Source: Burkholderia sp. SRS-46 (lineage in GTDB: Bacteria > Pseudomonadota > Gammaproteobacteria > Burkholderiales > Burkholderiaceae). Taken from it: 64,000 bases of DNA. Each line of letters starts with the position of its first letter. The first letter of the stretch is position 1. Positions 9,307 to 17,841 of the stretch are shown one piece after another. The notes below the pieces were generated by a model. It made no database searches. It worked only from the letters and a program-made list of their open reading frames with translations, and had not been told where the DNA came from. The position numbers and the translations under genes were made by a program. The stretch spans positions 1,054,001-1,118,000 of the forward strand of contig NZ_PTXL01000001.1 in the NCBI RefSeq assembly GCF_004343775.1, read 5' to 3'.

Positions 9307-9999
9307 TCAGCCGTGCAGATCGATCGCGGACAACTTCCAGGCAAACAACCCGACGCGATGCAGGATCGCGGCATAGCGCGTGCCGTCGGCGCTGCGCGGG
9401 TAAGTCACGACAAACTCGTCGATGTTGCGGTATCCGGCGCGCGTTTGCCGCTGGCCGGGCGAGCCGGCTTGAACGGCGGTAGCGGGCGAGACGGGCGGTG
9501 GGGCCGATGCGTTGGCCGGTGCGCTGCCGCCGGCGGCGGCGCTTGCCGGATTCGCCGGATTCGCCGGCGTATCGCCCGGCGCATTGCTTGACGATTGCGC
9601 CGGCCACTCCGGTGGCCGCTCGCCCGGATTGCCACGCGGCGGCAAGCCGCTCATCAGGGCCGCGACACCTTCCGGGGTTGCATAGGCATCCACCAGCGGC
9701 CCGATCAACGCTGAACCGATCATCGCGCCGATCACGGCGAGCGGATTGTCCTGCCGTTTGGCGTCGATCCGGCGCATCAGCTCGCCGGTAACCTGTTGCT
9801 TCAGGCTGATGCGCAGCGCCGGGAAATCGACGTACGCGCTGATCGCCTGCGCATCGCGCGCATCGATCGCCGATTTCAGGCGACCGAGCGCGACATAGGG
9901 CGATGCGTAGGCGTAGCCGACCGTCGCGACGACGGTGACCGCCAGCGCGGCGATCAATATCGGCTTGAGCCGCCTCGAGCGGCCCGGCGCGCGGTTCAT
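9307..9999 (-). CDS. DUF2939 domain protein, membrane-anchored
   Basis: 230-aa protein with an N-terminal membrane anchor or signal (about residues 11-33, basic MNRAPGRSRRLK then a hydrophobic run) and a periplasmic domain. The segment YVALGRLKSAIDARDAQAIS followed by YVDFPALRISLKQQV is the DUF2939 pattern, whose function is not known. A low-complexity Ala/Pro/Ser linker lies at about 120-165, followed by a second conserved block ending FAWKLSAIDLHG. I choose ATG 9999 because GGAGACACC precedes it; upstream in-frame codons are open but lack a ribosome site. It lies 29 bp downstream of the small gene that follows lexA, so it may be part of the SOS-controlled transcript. Confidence 0.82.
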   Translation of the reverse strand: MNRAPGRSRRLKPILIAALAVTVVATVGYAYASPYVALGRLKSAIDARDAQAISAYVDFPALRISLKQQVTGELMRRIDAKRQDNPLAVIGAMIGSALIGPLVDAYATPEGVAALMSGLPPRGNPGERPPEWPAQSSSNAPGDTPANPANPASAAAGGSAPANASAPPPVSPATAVQAGSPGQRQTRAGYRNIDEFVVTYPRSADGTRYAAILHRVGLFAWKLSAIDLHG

Positions 10000-10028
10000 G
10001 GTGTCTCCGGTGCGGGAAGGGTCCGCAA

Positions 10029-10364
10029 TCAGAGACTGCCTTGCGCGGCCGAATGTTCCTCGGCGATACAGCGATCGATCATCCGGCACACTGCATCGAT
10101 CGTTCCGACCATGATCAGGCGCGAGCGGCCGTGATAGACCCGTACCGGCGCGCGGCGCGCGGGCTCCGCATGATTCAGGCCGGCGTTCAGCGATACCCGC
10201 GCGAATGCGGGCAGCGCCGACGGCAGCAGCGACGCCTGCCGTTCGACTGCTTCTTCTTGGCCGGTGGGCGCCGCGGCGGTCAGCGGCGCGCAGGGCGTGC
10301 GGCCGCGCAGATGACGCAGACGGCCGAATTGACGGAAAGGCAGCAGGCGGGCAAGGCGTTCCAT
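10029..10364 (-). CDS. small protein encoded downstream of lexA, 111 aa
   Basis: Unrecognised small protein, probably co-transcribed with lexA: it starts 25 bp after the lexA stop with a strong ribosome site (AGGAGA, 6 bases before ATG). It is very basic at the N-terminus (MERLARLLPFRQFGRLRHLR), has an Ala/Pro-rich middle, and a better-structured C-terminus RVYHGRSRLIMVGTIDAVC followed by RMIDRCIAEEHSA. No signal peptide or clear membrane span is visible. In several bacteria the gene next to lexA is a DNA-damage-induced division inhibitor (for example SulA in pseudomonads) or a mutagenesis factor. This protein resembles neither, so a checkpoint role is only a guess from position. Confidence 0.75.
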   Translation of the reverse strand: MERLARLLPFRQFGRLRHLRGRTPCAPLTAAAPTGQEEAVERQASLLPSALPAFARVSLNAGLNHAEPARRAPVRVYHGRSRLIMVGTIDAVCRMIDRCIAEEHSAAQGSL

Positions 10365-10389
10365 GATGTTCTCCTGAGCGAGACGGATT

Positions 10390-11037
10390 TCAGAATTCGC
10401 CCGAGCGGATCAGCCCGACGGCGATGCCTTCCAGCGCGAATTCCGCGCTGCCGGCCTTGACGAAGATGTTTTCGTAATCCGGGTTCTCCGCGATCAGCTC
10501 GAGGCCGCCGGGGCGGCGCTTCAGGCGCTTGACCGTGACGTCGTCGCCGAGACGCGCAACGATGATCTGGCCGTCCTTCGCTTCCGTGCGCTTCTGCACC
10601 GCGAGCAGGTCGCCGTCGAGGATGCCGGCGTCGCGCATCGACAGGCCGCGAACCTTCAGCAGGTAATCGGGCTTGCTGGAGAACAGCGCGGGATCGCACG
10701 CGAAATGCTGCGAGATGTGTTCCTGCGCAAGGATCGGGCTACCTGCCGCGACACGGCCGACGAGCGGCAGCGACAGCTGCATCAGGGCCGCGTGCGGCAG
10801 CGTGAACTGGTGCGGGACGTCGTCGACGCCAAGCAGGCGGATGCCGCGCGACGCGCCGGCCGCCAGCTCGATCACACCCTTGCGCGCCAGCGCACGCAGG
10901 TGCTCCTCGGCCGCGTTCGGCGAGCTGAAGCCCAGTTCGGCCGCGATCTCGGCGCGGGTGGGCGGGAAGCCGGAGCGCTCGATCGCGCGGCGGATCAAGT
11001 CGAATACTTGCTGCTGGCGGGCGGTGAGTTTGGTCAT
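10390..11037 (-). CDS. lexA: LexA SOS repressor
   Basis: LexA represses DNA-damage genes and cleaves itself when stimulated by RecA filaments. The 215-aa protein has an N-terminal winged helix-turn-helix (residues 1-65, [26 protein letters not shown] in two parts) and a C-terminal S24 peptidase domain. The cleavage site is Ala98-Gly99 in RVAAGSP, the nucleophile is Ser133 in GLSMRDAGI, and the general base is Lys170 in VTVKRLK; all are intact. Two SOS boxes lie 8 and 28 bp upstream of the ATG, so it is autoregulated. A small protein and a DUF2939 protein follow closely on the same strand. Confidence 0.98.
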   Translation of the reverse strand: MTKLTARQQQVFDLIRRAIERSGFPPTRAEIAAELGFSSPNAAEEHLRALARKGVIELAAGASRGIRLLGVDDVPHQFTLPHAALMQLSLPLVGRVAAGSPILAQEHISQHFACDPALFSSKPDYLLKVRGLSMRDAGILDGDLLAVQKRTEAKDGQIIVARLGDDVTVKRLKRRPGGLELIAENPDYENIFVKAGSAEFALEGIAVGLIRSGEF

Positions 11038-11044
11038 GGCTCAA

Positions 11045-11060
11045 CTGTATGGATAGACAG
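11045..11060 (-). promoter_or_regulatory. SOS box (LexA operator), start-proximal
   Basis: The sequence CTGTATGGATAGACAG fits the CTG-N10-CAG SOS box, with a less regular middle than its partner. It ends 8 bp from the lexA start codon and its centre is 20 bp, about two helical turns, from the second box. Confidence 0.88.
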
Positions 11061-11064
11061 TGAG

Positions 11065-11080
11065 CTGTATTTTTATACAG
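11065..11080 (-). promoter_or_regulatory. SOS box (LexA operator), distal
   Basis: CTGTATTTTTATACAG is a near-ideal gamma/beta-proteobacterial SOS box (CTG-N10-CAG with an AT-rich core). It lies 28 bp upstream of the lexA start and, together with the proximal box, should give tight autoregulation. Confidence 0.93.
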
Positions 11081-11199
11081 TACTTCGCGAATTTCAAGCG
11101 TTACTTGAGGTTCGTCGCGATCGCGCCGATTCCGTCGCGATGTCGCGACGTCCTGACACCGGTTCATCCGTTGCAACCGTCGGTCCAGTCTGCGTTAGC

Positions 11200-11245
11200 A
11201 CTTTTGAGTATTAAAAAATGAGGAACGATTATTTTTAATCATGTA
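11200..11245 (+). promoter_or_regulatory. AT-rich inverted repeat upstream of sbp (candidate CysB site)
   Basis: An island of low GC upstream of the sulfate operon contains ATTAAAAA (11210-11217) and its inverse TTTTTAAT (11232-11239), followed by CATGTAAC. CysB binds AT-rich imperfect repeats upstream of sulfate genes and cysB is encoded at the end of this operon, so this is a plausible activator site. The assignment is inference; no consensus was scored. Confidence 0.35.
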
Positions 11246-11314
11246 ACCCGTTCGATAGACTGGCCCGCATATCGAAACACCGACAACATGACCGACAACA
11301 CGGGAGAAGCACGA

Positions 11315-12352
11315 ATGGTGAAGCGCAATACGGGACTGGCGGGCGGGGCGCGCCGCTTGATCGCAACCTTCGCGCTCGGCGCGGCCGCGGCACTGGGCAT
11401 CGTCGCGCACGCACACGCGGATACGACCTTCCTGAACGTGTCGTACGACCCGACGCGCGAGCTGTATCAGGACTTCAACCAGGCGTTCGGCAAGGAGTGG
11501 AAGGCGAAGACGGGCGAGACCGCCAACTTCAAGCAGTCGCACGGCGGCTCGGGCGCGCAGGCGCGCTCGGTGCTCGACGGGCTGCAGGCGGATGTCGTGA
11601 CGCTTGCGCTCGCGTACGACATCGACGCGCTCGCGAACAAGGGCCTCGTCAACAAGGACTGGCAGAAGCGCCTGCCGGACAACGCATCGCCGTACACGTC
11701 GACGATCGTGTTCCTGGTGCGCAAGGGCAACCCGAAGGGCATCAAGGACTGGGAAGACCTGACCAAGCCGGGCGTGTCGATCGTCACGCCGAACCCGAAG
11801 ACCTCGGGCGGCGCGCGCTGGAACTACCTCGCCGCATGGGCGTACGCGGTGCACAAGCCGGGCGGCAACGAGCAGGGCGCGAAGGACTTCGTCACGAAGC
11901 TCTACAAGAATGCGGGCGTGCTCGATTCCGGCGCGCGCGGCGCGACCACGAGCTTCGTGCAGCGCGGCATTGGCGACGTGCTGATCGCATGGGAGAACGA
12001 GGCGTTCCTGTCGGTCAAGGAATTCGGCACCGACAAGTTCGAGATCGTCGTGCCGTCGGTCAGCATTCTCGCCGAGCCGCCGGTCGCGATCGTCGACAAG
12101 GTGGTCGACAAGAAGGGCACGCGCAAGCTCGCCGAGGCGTACCTGAACTACCTGTACAGCCCGCAGGGCCAGGAGATCGCGGCGCGCAACTACTACCGGC
12201 CACGCTCGAAGAACGTGCCGGCGGAGCTGACGAAGCAGTTCCCGAAGCTGAAGCTGTACACGGTCGACGACACGTTCGGCGGCTGGACGAATGCGCAGAA
12301 GACGCATTTCGCCGACGGCGGCGTGTTCGATTCGATCTACAAGCCGCAGTAA
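11315..12352 (+). CDS. sbp: sulfate/thiosulfate ABC transporter, periplasmic binding protein
   Basis: Periplasmic receptor that delivers sulfate to CysTW-CysA. The precursor is 345 aa with a clear Sec signal (basic MVKRNTGL, hydrophobic [15 protein letters not shown], cut after AHA before [18 protein letters not shown]). That mature N-terminus, [21 protein letters not shown] and [16 protein letters not shown] are standard Sbp motifs. The ATG at 11315 has GGGAGAAG upstream; an ATG 27 bases earlier is in frame but would put the ribosome site inside the gene. It is the first gene of the sulfate operon, 117 bp before cysT. Confidence 0.95.
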   Translation: MVKRNTGLAGGARRLIATFALGAAAALGIVAHAHADTTFLNVSYDPTRELYQDFNQAFGKEWKAKTGETANFKQSHGGSGAQARSVLDGLQADVVTLALAYDIDALANKGLVNKDWQKRLPDNASPYTSTIVFLVRKGNPKGIKDWEDLTKPGVSIVTPNPKTSGGARWNYLAAWAYAVHKPGGNEQGAKDFVTKLYKNAGVLDSGARGATTSFVQRGIGDVLIAWENEAFLSVKEFGTDKFEIVVPSVSILAEPPVAIVDKVVDKKGTRKLAEAYLNYLYSPQGQEIAARNYYRPRSKNVPAELTKQFPKLKLYTVDDTFGGWTNAQKTHFADGGVFDSIYKPQ

Positions 12353-12469
12353 CGACATAACGAGAGCGGCGCGACGGCCAAGCGCCGCACCCCCGGCGGG
12401 CCGCCGGCGCGATGCACCGCGCCGGCGTTCGCGTCGGACCCATGTGATTCGACCCAGCAAGAGCATCCG

Positions 12470-13366
12470 ATGACGACGTACACCTTTCGCAAGCCGAGCG
12501 CGCTGCCCGGTTTCGGCGTGACGCTCGGCATCACGGTGGCCTATTTGAGCCTCGTGGTGCTGATCCCGCTCGCCGCCACGTTCCTGAAGACCGCGACGCT
12601 CTCGTGGGCGCAGTTCGTCGCGGCCGTCGCGTCGCCGCGCGTGCTCGCGTCGTACCGGCTGACCTTTACGGCCGCGCTCGGCGGCGCGCTGATCAACGCG
12701 GTGTTCGGCTTCCTCGTCGCGTGGGTGCTCGTGCGCTACACGTTCCCGTTCAAGCGCGTGATCGACGCGATCGTCGACCTGCCGTTCGCGCTGCCGACGT
12801 CGGTCGCCGGCATTTCGCTCGCGGCCGTCTATGCGACCAACGGCTGGATCGGCCAGTATCTCGCGCCGTTCGGCATCAAGATCGCGTTCACGCCGATCGG
12901 CGTGCTGGTCGCGCTGACCTTCATCGGCCTGCCGTTCGTCGTGCGCACCGTGCAGCCCGTGCTCGAGGATTTCGAGCGCGAGCAGGAAGAGGCTGCCGCG
13001 TGCCTCGGCGCGTCGCGCTGGCTGACGTTCCGCCGCGTCGTGCTGCCGGCCGTGCTGCCTGCGCTGCTGACGGGCTTCGCGCTCGCGTTCGCGCGTGCGC
13101 TCGGCGAATACGGCTCGGTGATCTTCATCGCGGGCAACGTGCCGATGAAATCCGAGATCACGTCGCTGCTGATCATCACGAAGCTCGAGCAGTACGACTA
13201 TGCGGGCGCGACCGCGCTCGCGGTCGTGATGCTGGTGGTGTCGTTCGCGATGCTGCTCCTGATCAACGCGCTGCAGTGGTATCTGCAGCGCCGCACGAGC
13301 AAGGGCGCGAGCGGCCCCGCGCCTGCGGTCGCCACCATCGCCGCCACCGCAGGAGGCCAGCAATGA
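12470..13366 (+). CDS. cysT: sulfate ABC transporter permease CysT
   Basis: 298-aa inner-membrane permease, one half of the CysT-CysW heterodimer. Six hydrophobic helices are visible. The cytoplasmic EAA loop that contacts the ATPase is at [20 protein letters not shown], and [20 protein letters not shown] marks the sulfate subgroup. The start ATG begins [16 protein letters not shown]. Its stop overlaps the cysW start (ATGA), giving translational coupling of the two permease subunits. The C-terminal tail after the last helix is Ala/Thr-rich and probably disordered. Confidence 0.95.
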   Translation: MTTYTFRKPSALPGFGVTLGITVAYLSLVVLIPLAATFLKTATLSWAQFVAAVASPRVLASYRLTFTAALGGALINAVFGFLVAWVLVRYTFPFKRVIDAIVDLPFALPTSVAGISLAAVYATNGWIGQYLAPFGIKIAFTPIGVLVALTFIGLPFVVRTVQPVLEDFEREQEEAAACLGASRWLTFRRVVLPAVLPALLTGFALAFARALGEYGSVIFIAGNVPMKSEITSLLIITKLEQYDYAGATALAVVMLVVSFAMLLLINALQWYLQRRTSKGASGPAPAVATIAATAGGQQ

Positions 13367-14319
13367 GCCAGGAGGCCACCGCCGTGCTGAAAACCCCGTC
13401 TTCCGACACGCGCCCGCGCGCCGTGCAGCGGCCCGACCCCGTCAGCGAGCCGCGCGCGGTGCGCTGGCTGCTGATCGGCATCGCGCTCGTGTTCCTCGGC
13501 TTGTTCCTCGTCGTGCCGCTCGCCGCGGTGTTCTTCGAGGCGCTGAGGAAAGGCGTCGGCTTCTACGTCGAATCACTCGCCGATCCGGACGCCTGGTCGG
13601 CGATCAAGCTGACGCTGACCGTCGCCGTGATCGCCGTGCCGCTCAATCTCGTGTTCGGCGTATGCGCGTCGTGGGCGATCGCGAAGTTCGAGTTCCGCGG
13701 CAAGGCGCTGCTGACGACGCTGATCGACCTGCCGTTCTCGGTGTCGCCGGTGATCTCGGGCCTCATCTACGTGCTGCTGTTCGGCGCGCAGGGCTGGCTC
13801 GGGCCGTGGCTGCAGGCGCACGACGTGCAGATCATCTTCGCGGTGCCGGGCATCGTGCTCGCGACGATCTTCGTCACGTTTCCGTTCGTCGCGCGCGAGC
13901 TGATTCCGCTGATGCAGGCGCAGGGCAGTGACGAGGAGGAGGCCGCGCGCGTGCTCGGCGCATCCGGCTGGCAAATCTTCCGTCGCGTGACGCTGCCGAA
14001 CGTGAAGTGGGGCCTGCTGTACGGCGTGATCCTGTGCAATGCGCGCGCAATGGGCGAGTTCGGCGCGGTGTCGGTCGTGTCGGGCCACATCCGCGGGCAG
14101 ACCGACACGATGCCGCTGCACGTCGAGATCCTGTACAACGAGTACAACTTCGCGGCCGCGTTCGCGGTGGCGTCGGTGCTCGCGCTGCTCGCGCTCGTCA
14201 CGCTCGCGCTGAAGCTCCTCGCGGAACGCCATCTCGCCGACGCGCTCGCCGGCGCGCGCGACGCCGCCGCCGTGCCGGCCCACGCGGGCCCCGCCACCGT
14301 CAATTCGTCGAATTCGTAA
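13363..14319 (+). CDS. cysW: sulfate ABC transporter permease CysW
   Basis: 318-aa inner-membrane partner of CysT. It begins with a cytoplasmic tail of about 45 residues, then has six helices. The EAA loop [20 protein letters not shown] and the conserved [20 protein letters not shown] segment identify CysW. The ATG at 13363 overlaps the cysT stop and follows a strong AGGAGG ribosome site. cysA begins 12 bp after its stop. Length and motif order are normal for the family. Confidence 0.95.
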   Translation: MSQEATAVLKTPSSDTRPRAVQRPDPVSEPRAVRWLLIGIALVFLGLFLVVPLAAVFFEALRKGVGFYVESLADPDAWSAIKLTLTVAVIAVPLNLVFGVCASWAIAKFEFRGKALLTTLIDLPFSVSPVISGLIYVLLFGAQGWLGPWLQAHDVQIIFAVPGIVLATIFVTFPFVARELIPLMQAQGSDEEEAARVLGASGWQIFRRVTLPNVKWGLLYGVILCNARAMGEFGAVSVVSGHIRGQTDTMPLHVEILYNEYNFAAAFAVASVLALLALVTLALKLLAERHLADALAGARDAAAVPAHAGPATVNSSNS

Positions 14320-14331
14320 AGAGGCAACATC

Positions 14332-15390
14332 ATGGGCATCACCGTACGTCATCTTCAGAAGCGCTTCGGCGATTTCACGGCGCTCGACAACGTCTCGCTC
14401 GACTTTCCGCCGGGCGAGCTGGTCGCGCTGCTCGGGCCGTCCGGCTGCGGCAAGACCACGCTGCTGCGCGTGATCGCGGGCCTCGAGCACGCGGACGCGG
14501 GGCAGGTCGTGCTGCAGGGCCAGGATGTCGCGTCGGTCGGCGCGCGCGAGCGCCAGGTCGGCTTCGTGTTCCAGCACTACGCGCTGTTCCGCCACATGAC
14601 CGTGTTCGAGAACGTCGCGTTCGGGCTGCGCGTGAAGCCGCGCCGCGAACGGCCGTCGGAGGCCGTGATCCGCGAGAAGGTGCACGAGCTGCTGAAGCTC
14701 GTGCAGCTCGACTGGCTCGCGCAGCGCTATCCTTCCGAGCTGTCGGGCGGCCAGCGGCAGCGCATCGCGCTCGCCCGCGCGCTCGCGGTCGAGCCGAAGG
14801 TGCTGCTGCTCGACGAGCCGTTCGGCGCGCTCGACGCGAAGGTCCGCAAGGAACTGCGCGGCTGGCTGCGGCGCCTGCACGACGACCTGCACATCTCGAC
14901 GATCTTCGTCACGCACGACCAGGAGGAAGCGCTCGAGGTCGCGGATCGCATCGTCGTGCTGAACCACGGCCGCGTCGAGCAGGTCGGCAGCCCGCAGGAC
15001 GTCTACGACCATCCGCAGAGCGCGTTCGTCTACGAGTTCCTCGGCGCGGCGAACCGGCTGCCGGGCACGGTCGCGGCACGCGGCTTCGTCGCCGAGGGCG
15101 CGGCCGCGCCGATCGAGGTCGATGCCGATTTCGCCGGGCCGGCGCATGCGTACGTGCGGCCGCACGACCTGCAGCTGTGGCCGACGGGGGAAGGGCGCGC
15201 GGATGGCATCGCGGTGGACGTGCGCCGCGTCGTGCCGCTCGGCGGCTCGGTGCGCGTCGAGCTCGAGGCGCGCGCCGGCGGCGCGCTCGAGGCGGAGCTC
15301 GATCGCGATGCATGGCGTGCGCTCGCGCTGCAGGTCGGCGACGGCGCGACGGCCGTGCCGCGCGCGGTGCGCGTGTTTCCGGCGCGCTGA
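14332..15390 (+). CDS. cysA: sulfate ABC transporter ATP-binding protein CysA
   Basis: 352-aa ATPase powering sulfate and thiosulfate import. Walker A GPSGCGKT (35-42), signature [15 protein letters not shown], Walker [13 protein letters not shown] and the switch histidine in [15 protein letters not shown] are all present. A C-terminal regulatory TOBE-like domain (about residues 235-352) is visible. It is preceded by an AGAGG ribosome site. cysB follows 83 bp later on the same strand, which places the regulator at the end of the operon it controls. Confidence 0.95.
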   Translation: MGITVRHLQKRFGDFTALDNVSLDFPPGELVALLGPSGCGKTTLLRVIAGLEHADAGQVVLQGQDVASVGARERQVGFVFQHYALFRHMTVFENVAFGLRVKPRRERPSEAVIREKVHELLKLVQLDWLAQRYPSELSGGQRQRIALARALAVEPKVLLLDEPFGALDAKVRKELRGWLRRLHDDLHISTIFVTHDQEEALEVADRIVVLNHGRVEQVGSPQDVYDHPQSAFVYEFLGAANRLPGTVAARGFVAEGAAAPIEVDADFAGPAHAYVRPHDLQLWPTGEGRADGIAVDVRRVVPLGGSVRVELEARAGGALEAELDRDAWRALALQVGDGATAVPRAVRVFPAR

Positions 15391-15473
15391 CGGCCGGGCG
15401 CGGGGCAGGGGCGGGCAATGGTTTCGAAGCAACGATCCAACACCAGACAAAAGACAGCCTAAGAGGCATACCC

Positions 15474-16400
15474 ATGAACTTTCAGCAACTGCGCTTCGTG
15501 CGCGAGGCCGTGCGCCAGAACATGAACCTGACGGAAGTCGCGAACGTGCTGTACACGTCGCAGTCGGGCGTGTCGAAGCAGATCAAGGACCTGGAGGACG
15601 AGCTGGGCGTCGACATCTTCATCCGGCGCGGCAAGCGGCTGACCGGGCTCACCGAGCCCGGCAAGGCCGTGCACCAGCTGATCGAGCGGATGCTGCTCGA
15701 CGCGGAGAACCTGCGCCGCGTCGCGCGCCAGTTCGCCGACCAGGACAGCGGCCACCTGGTCGTCGCGACCACCCACACGCAGGCGCGCTACGCGCTGCCG
15801 AAGGTGATCCGGCAGTTCACCGAAGTATTTCCGAAGGTGCATCTCGCGCTGCGCCAGGGCAGCCCGCAGCAGATCGCGCAGATGATCCTGAACGGCGAGG
15901 CCGACCTCGGCATCTCGACCGAGGCGCTCGACCGCTACCCGGACATCGTCACGTTCCCATGCTACTCGTGGCACCACACGGTGGTGGTGCCGAAGGGCCA
16001 TCCGCTCGTCGGCCGCGAGAACCTGTCGCTCGACGACATCGCCGAGTATCCGATCATCACCTACGACCAGGATTTCACCGGCCGCTCGCACATCGACCAG
16101 GCGTTCGCGCAGGCGGGCGCGGTGCCGGACGTCGTGCTGACCGCGATCGACGCGGACGTGATCAAGACCTACGTGGAGCTCGGCATGGGCATCGGCGTCG
16201 TCGCGGCGATGGCGTACGACCCGCAGCGCGACACGGGGCTCGTCGCGCTCGACACGCAGCACCTGTTCGAGGCGAGCACGACGCGGGTCGGCCTGCGCAA
16301 GGGCGCGTTCCTGCGCGCGTATGCGTACCGGCTGATCGAGATGTTCGCGCCGCACCTGAGCGAAGCCGAAATCGCCGTGCAGTTGCGCGAAGCCGTCTGA
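15474..16400 (+). CDS. cysB: CysB family LysR-type regulator of sulfur assimilation
   Basis: 308-aa LysR-family activator. The N-terminus MNFQQLRFVREAVRQNMNLT followed by EVANVLYTSQSGVSKQIKDL is diagnostic of the CysB/Cbl branch, with helix-turn-helix at about 18-45. The effector domain carries TTHTQARYALPKVI and GSPQQIAQMILNGEADLGIS, where N-acetylserine/O-acetylserine and sulfate-related signals bind in CysB. It starts at ATG 15474 after AAGAGG. It is the last gene of the sulfate operon and presumably activates it. Distinguishing CysB from its paralogue Cbl needs a tree; position and length favour CysB. Confidence 0.9.
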   Translation: MNFQQLRFVREAVRQNMNLTEVANVLYTSQSGVSKQIKDLEDELGVDIFIRRGKRLTGLTEPGKAVHQLIERMLLDAENLRRVARQFADQDSGHLVVATTHTQARYALPKVIRQFTEVFPKVHLALRQGSPQQIAQMILNGEADLGISTEALDRYPDIVTFPCYSWHHTVVVPKGHPLVGRENLSLDDIAEYPIITYDQDFTGRSHIDQAFAQAGAVPDVVLTAIDADVIKTYVELGMGIGVVAAMAYDPQRDTGLVALDTQHLFEASTTRVGLRKGAFLRAYAYRLIEMFAPHLSEAEIAVQLREAV

Positions 16401-16409
16401 CAATTCGCT

Positions 16410-16437
16410 TTCGGGGCGCCGCGTGCGGCGCCCCGAA
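16410..16437 (+). terminator. strong hairpin downstream of cysB
   Basis: A 13-bp perfect stem, TTCGGGGCGCCGC paired with GCGGCGCCCCGAA around a 2-base GT gap, starts 10 bp after the cysB stop. No U-tract follows, so it may be a Rho-dependent or 3'-end-stabilising structure. The rest of the 344-bp interval to rbsB holds the rbs operator and no gene that I can see. Confidence 0.55.
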
Positions 16438-16680
16438 GCGGCGCGCCATCGCGCCCGCCGTTCGTCACGCCCTCGCGCGCGTCTGCTCCGAATAAACCCT
16501 TAAATATTGATCAGACGGGTTGCGCACCGGCGAGAAACGGTCCAGCATACCTCTCACTCCGCCGGCGTCCTGCCGGCGGTCGCGTATCAACGCACAGCCC
16601 GCGCCCGGCAGCCGGCCGTCTGCCTCGCATCCCTTCCGCGGTACCGAACGCATCGATGGCCATGGTCCGGGACGTGTGGC

Positions 16681-16692
16681 GCAAACGTTTGC
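16681..16692 (+). promoter_or_regulatory. LacI-family operator upstream of rbsB (probable RbsR site)
   Basis: GCAAACGTTTGC is a perfect 12-bp palindrome with the central CG typical of LacI/PurR/RbsR operators. It lies 52 bp upstream of the rbsB start codon, and the operon encodes a LacI-family regulator, so autoregulation of rbsBACRK by RbsR in response to ribose is likely. Confidence 0.75.
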
Positions 16693-16744
16693 TCACATTA
16701 AAACAACAACCGGCCCCACGGGGCCAGTCGCCAGGAGATTGGGT

Positions 16745-17695
16745 ATGAATGTTCACTTTCGCCGTCGCTTCCTGACCGCCGCGCTCGCGGCCGTCGCGTT
16801 CGCCGCCGTTCCGGGCGCGCACGCGCAGTCGTCCGGCAAGCCGAAGGTCGCGCTCGTGATGAAGTCGCTCGCCAACGAGTTCTTCCTGACGATGGAAACC
16901 GGCGCGAAGGAATACCAGAAGCACAACGCCGCCCAGTTCGACCTCGTCACCAACGGCATCAAGGACGAGACCGACACTGCGAACCAGATCCGCATCGTCG
17001 AGCAGATGATCGTGTCGAAGGTCGATGCGATCGTGCTTGCGCCGGCCGATTCGAAGGCGCTCGTGCCGGTCGTGAAGAAGGCGGTCGACGCCGGCATCAT
17101 CGTCGTCAACATCGACAACCGGCTCGATCCGGACGTGCTGAAGTCGAAGCACCTGAACGTGCCGTTCGTCGGCCCCGACAACCGCAAGGGCGCGCGCAAG
17201 ATCGGCGACTTCCTCGCGAAGAAGCTGAAGGCGGGCGACCAGGTCGGGGTCGTCGAGGGCGTGTCGACGACGACCAACGCGCAGCAGCGCACGGCCGGCT
17301 TCCAGGACGCGATGAAGGCGGGCGGCATGAAGGCCGTGTCGGTGCAGTCGGGCGAATGGGAAATCGACAAGGGCAACGCGGTGGCCGCCGCGATGCTCAA
17401 CGAGTACCCGAACCTGAAGGCGCTGCTGTGCGGCAACGACAACATGGCGATCGGCGCGGTGTCCGCGGTGCGCGCGGCCGGCAAGCAGGGCAAGGTCTAC
17501 GTGGTCGGCTACGACAACATCAACGCGATCAAGCCGATGCTGAAGGACGGCCGCGTGCTCGCGACCGCCGACCAGTACGCGGCGAAGCAGGCGGTGTTCG
17601 GCATCGACACGGCGCTCAAGGCGATCGCCGAGCATCGCAAGCAGGCCGACATGTCGGGCGTGATCGAGACGCCGGTGGAGCTCGTCACGAAGTAA
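16745..17695 (+). CDS. rbsB: D-ribose ABC transporter, periplasmic binding protein
   Basis: 316-aa precursor with a Sec signal (MNVHFRRRFLTAALAAVA, cut after AHA before QSSGKPKVALVMKSLANEFF). The mature protein is a two-lobe sugar-binding domain (PF13407-type) with ALVMKSLANEFFLTMETGAK, APADSKALVPVVKKA and VDNIDNRLD-like sugar contacts (here VVNIDNRLDPD). It starts at ATG 16745 with an AGGAG site 8 bases upstream. It is the first gene of the ribose operon and has a LacI-type operator in its leader. Ribose is inferred from the linked rbsK and rbsR; a related pentose or allose remains possible. Confidence 0.92.
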   Translation: MNVHFRRRFLTAALAAVAFAAVPGAHAQSSGKPKVALVMKSLANEFFLTMETGAKEYQKHNAAQFDLVTNGIKDETDTANQIRIVEQMIVSKVDAIVLAPADSKALVPVVKKAVDAGIIVVNIDNRLDPDVLKSKHLNVPFVGPDNRKGARKIGDFLAKKLKAGDQVGVVEGVSTTTNAQQRTAGFQDAMKAGGMKAVSVQSGEWEIDKGNAVAAAMLNEYPNLKALLCGNDNMAIGAVSAVRAAGKQGKVYVVGYDNINAIKPMLKDGRVLATADQYAAKQAVFGIDTALKAIAEHRKQADMSGVIETPVELVTK

Positions 17696-17841
17696 CGCCG
17701 CCCGCGGATGCGGCGCGCCGCCCTCAAGAATCCGGTGCGGCGGCCGTTATCCGGGGTGAGCGCGATCACGGCCACTGCGTGCCCCTTGTGAGCGTCAACC
17801 CCGCGCGCCGCTCGCCGCGCGCGGCCGCAACCAGGATCGCG

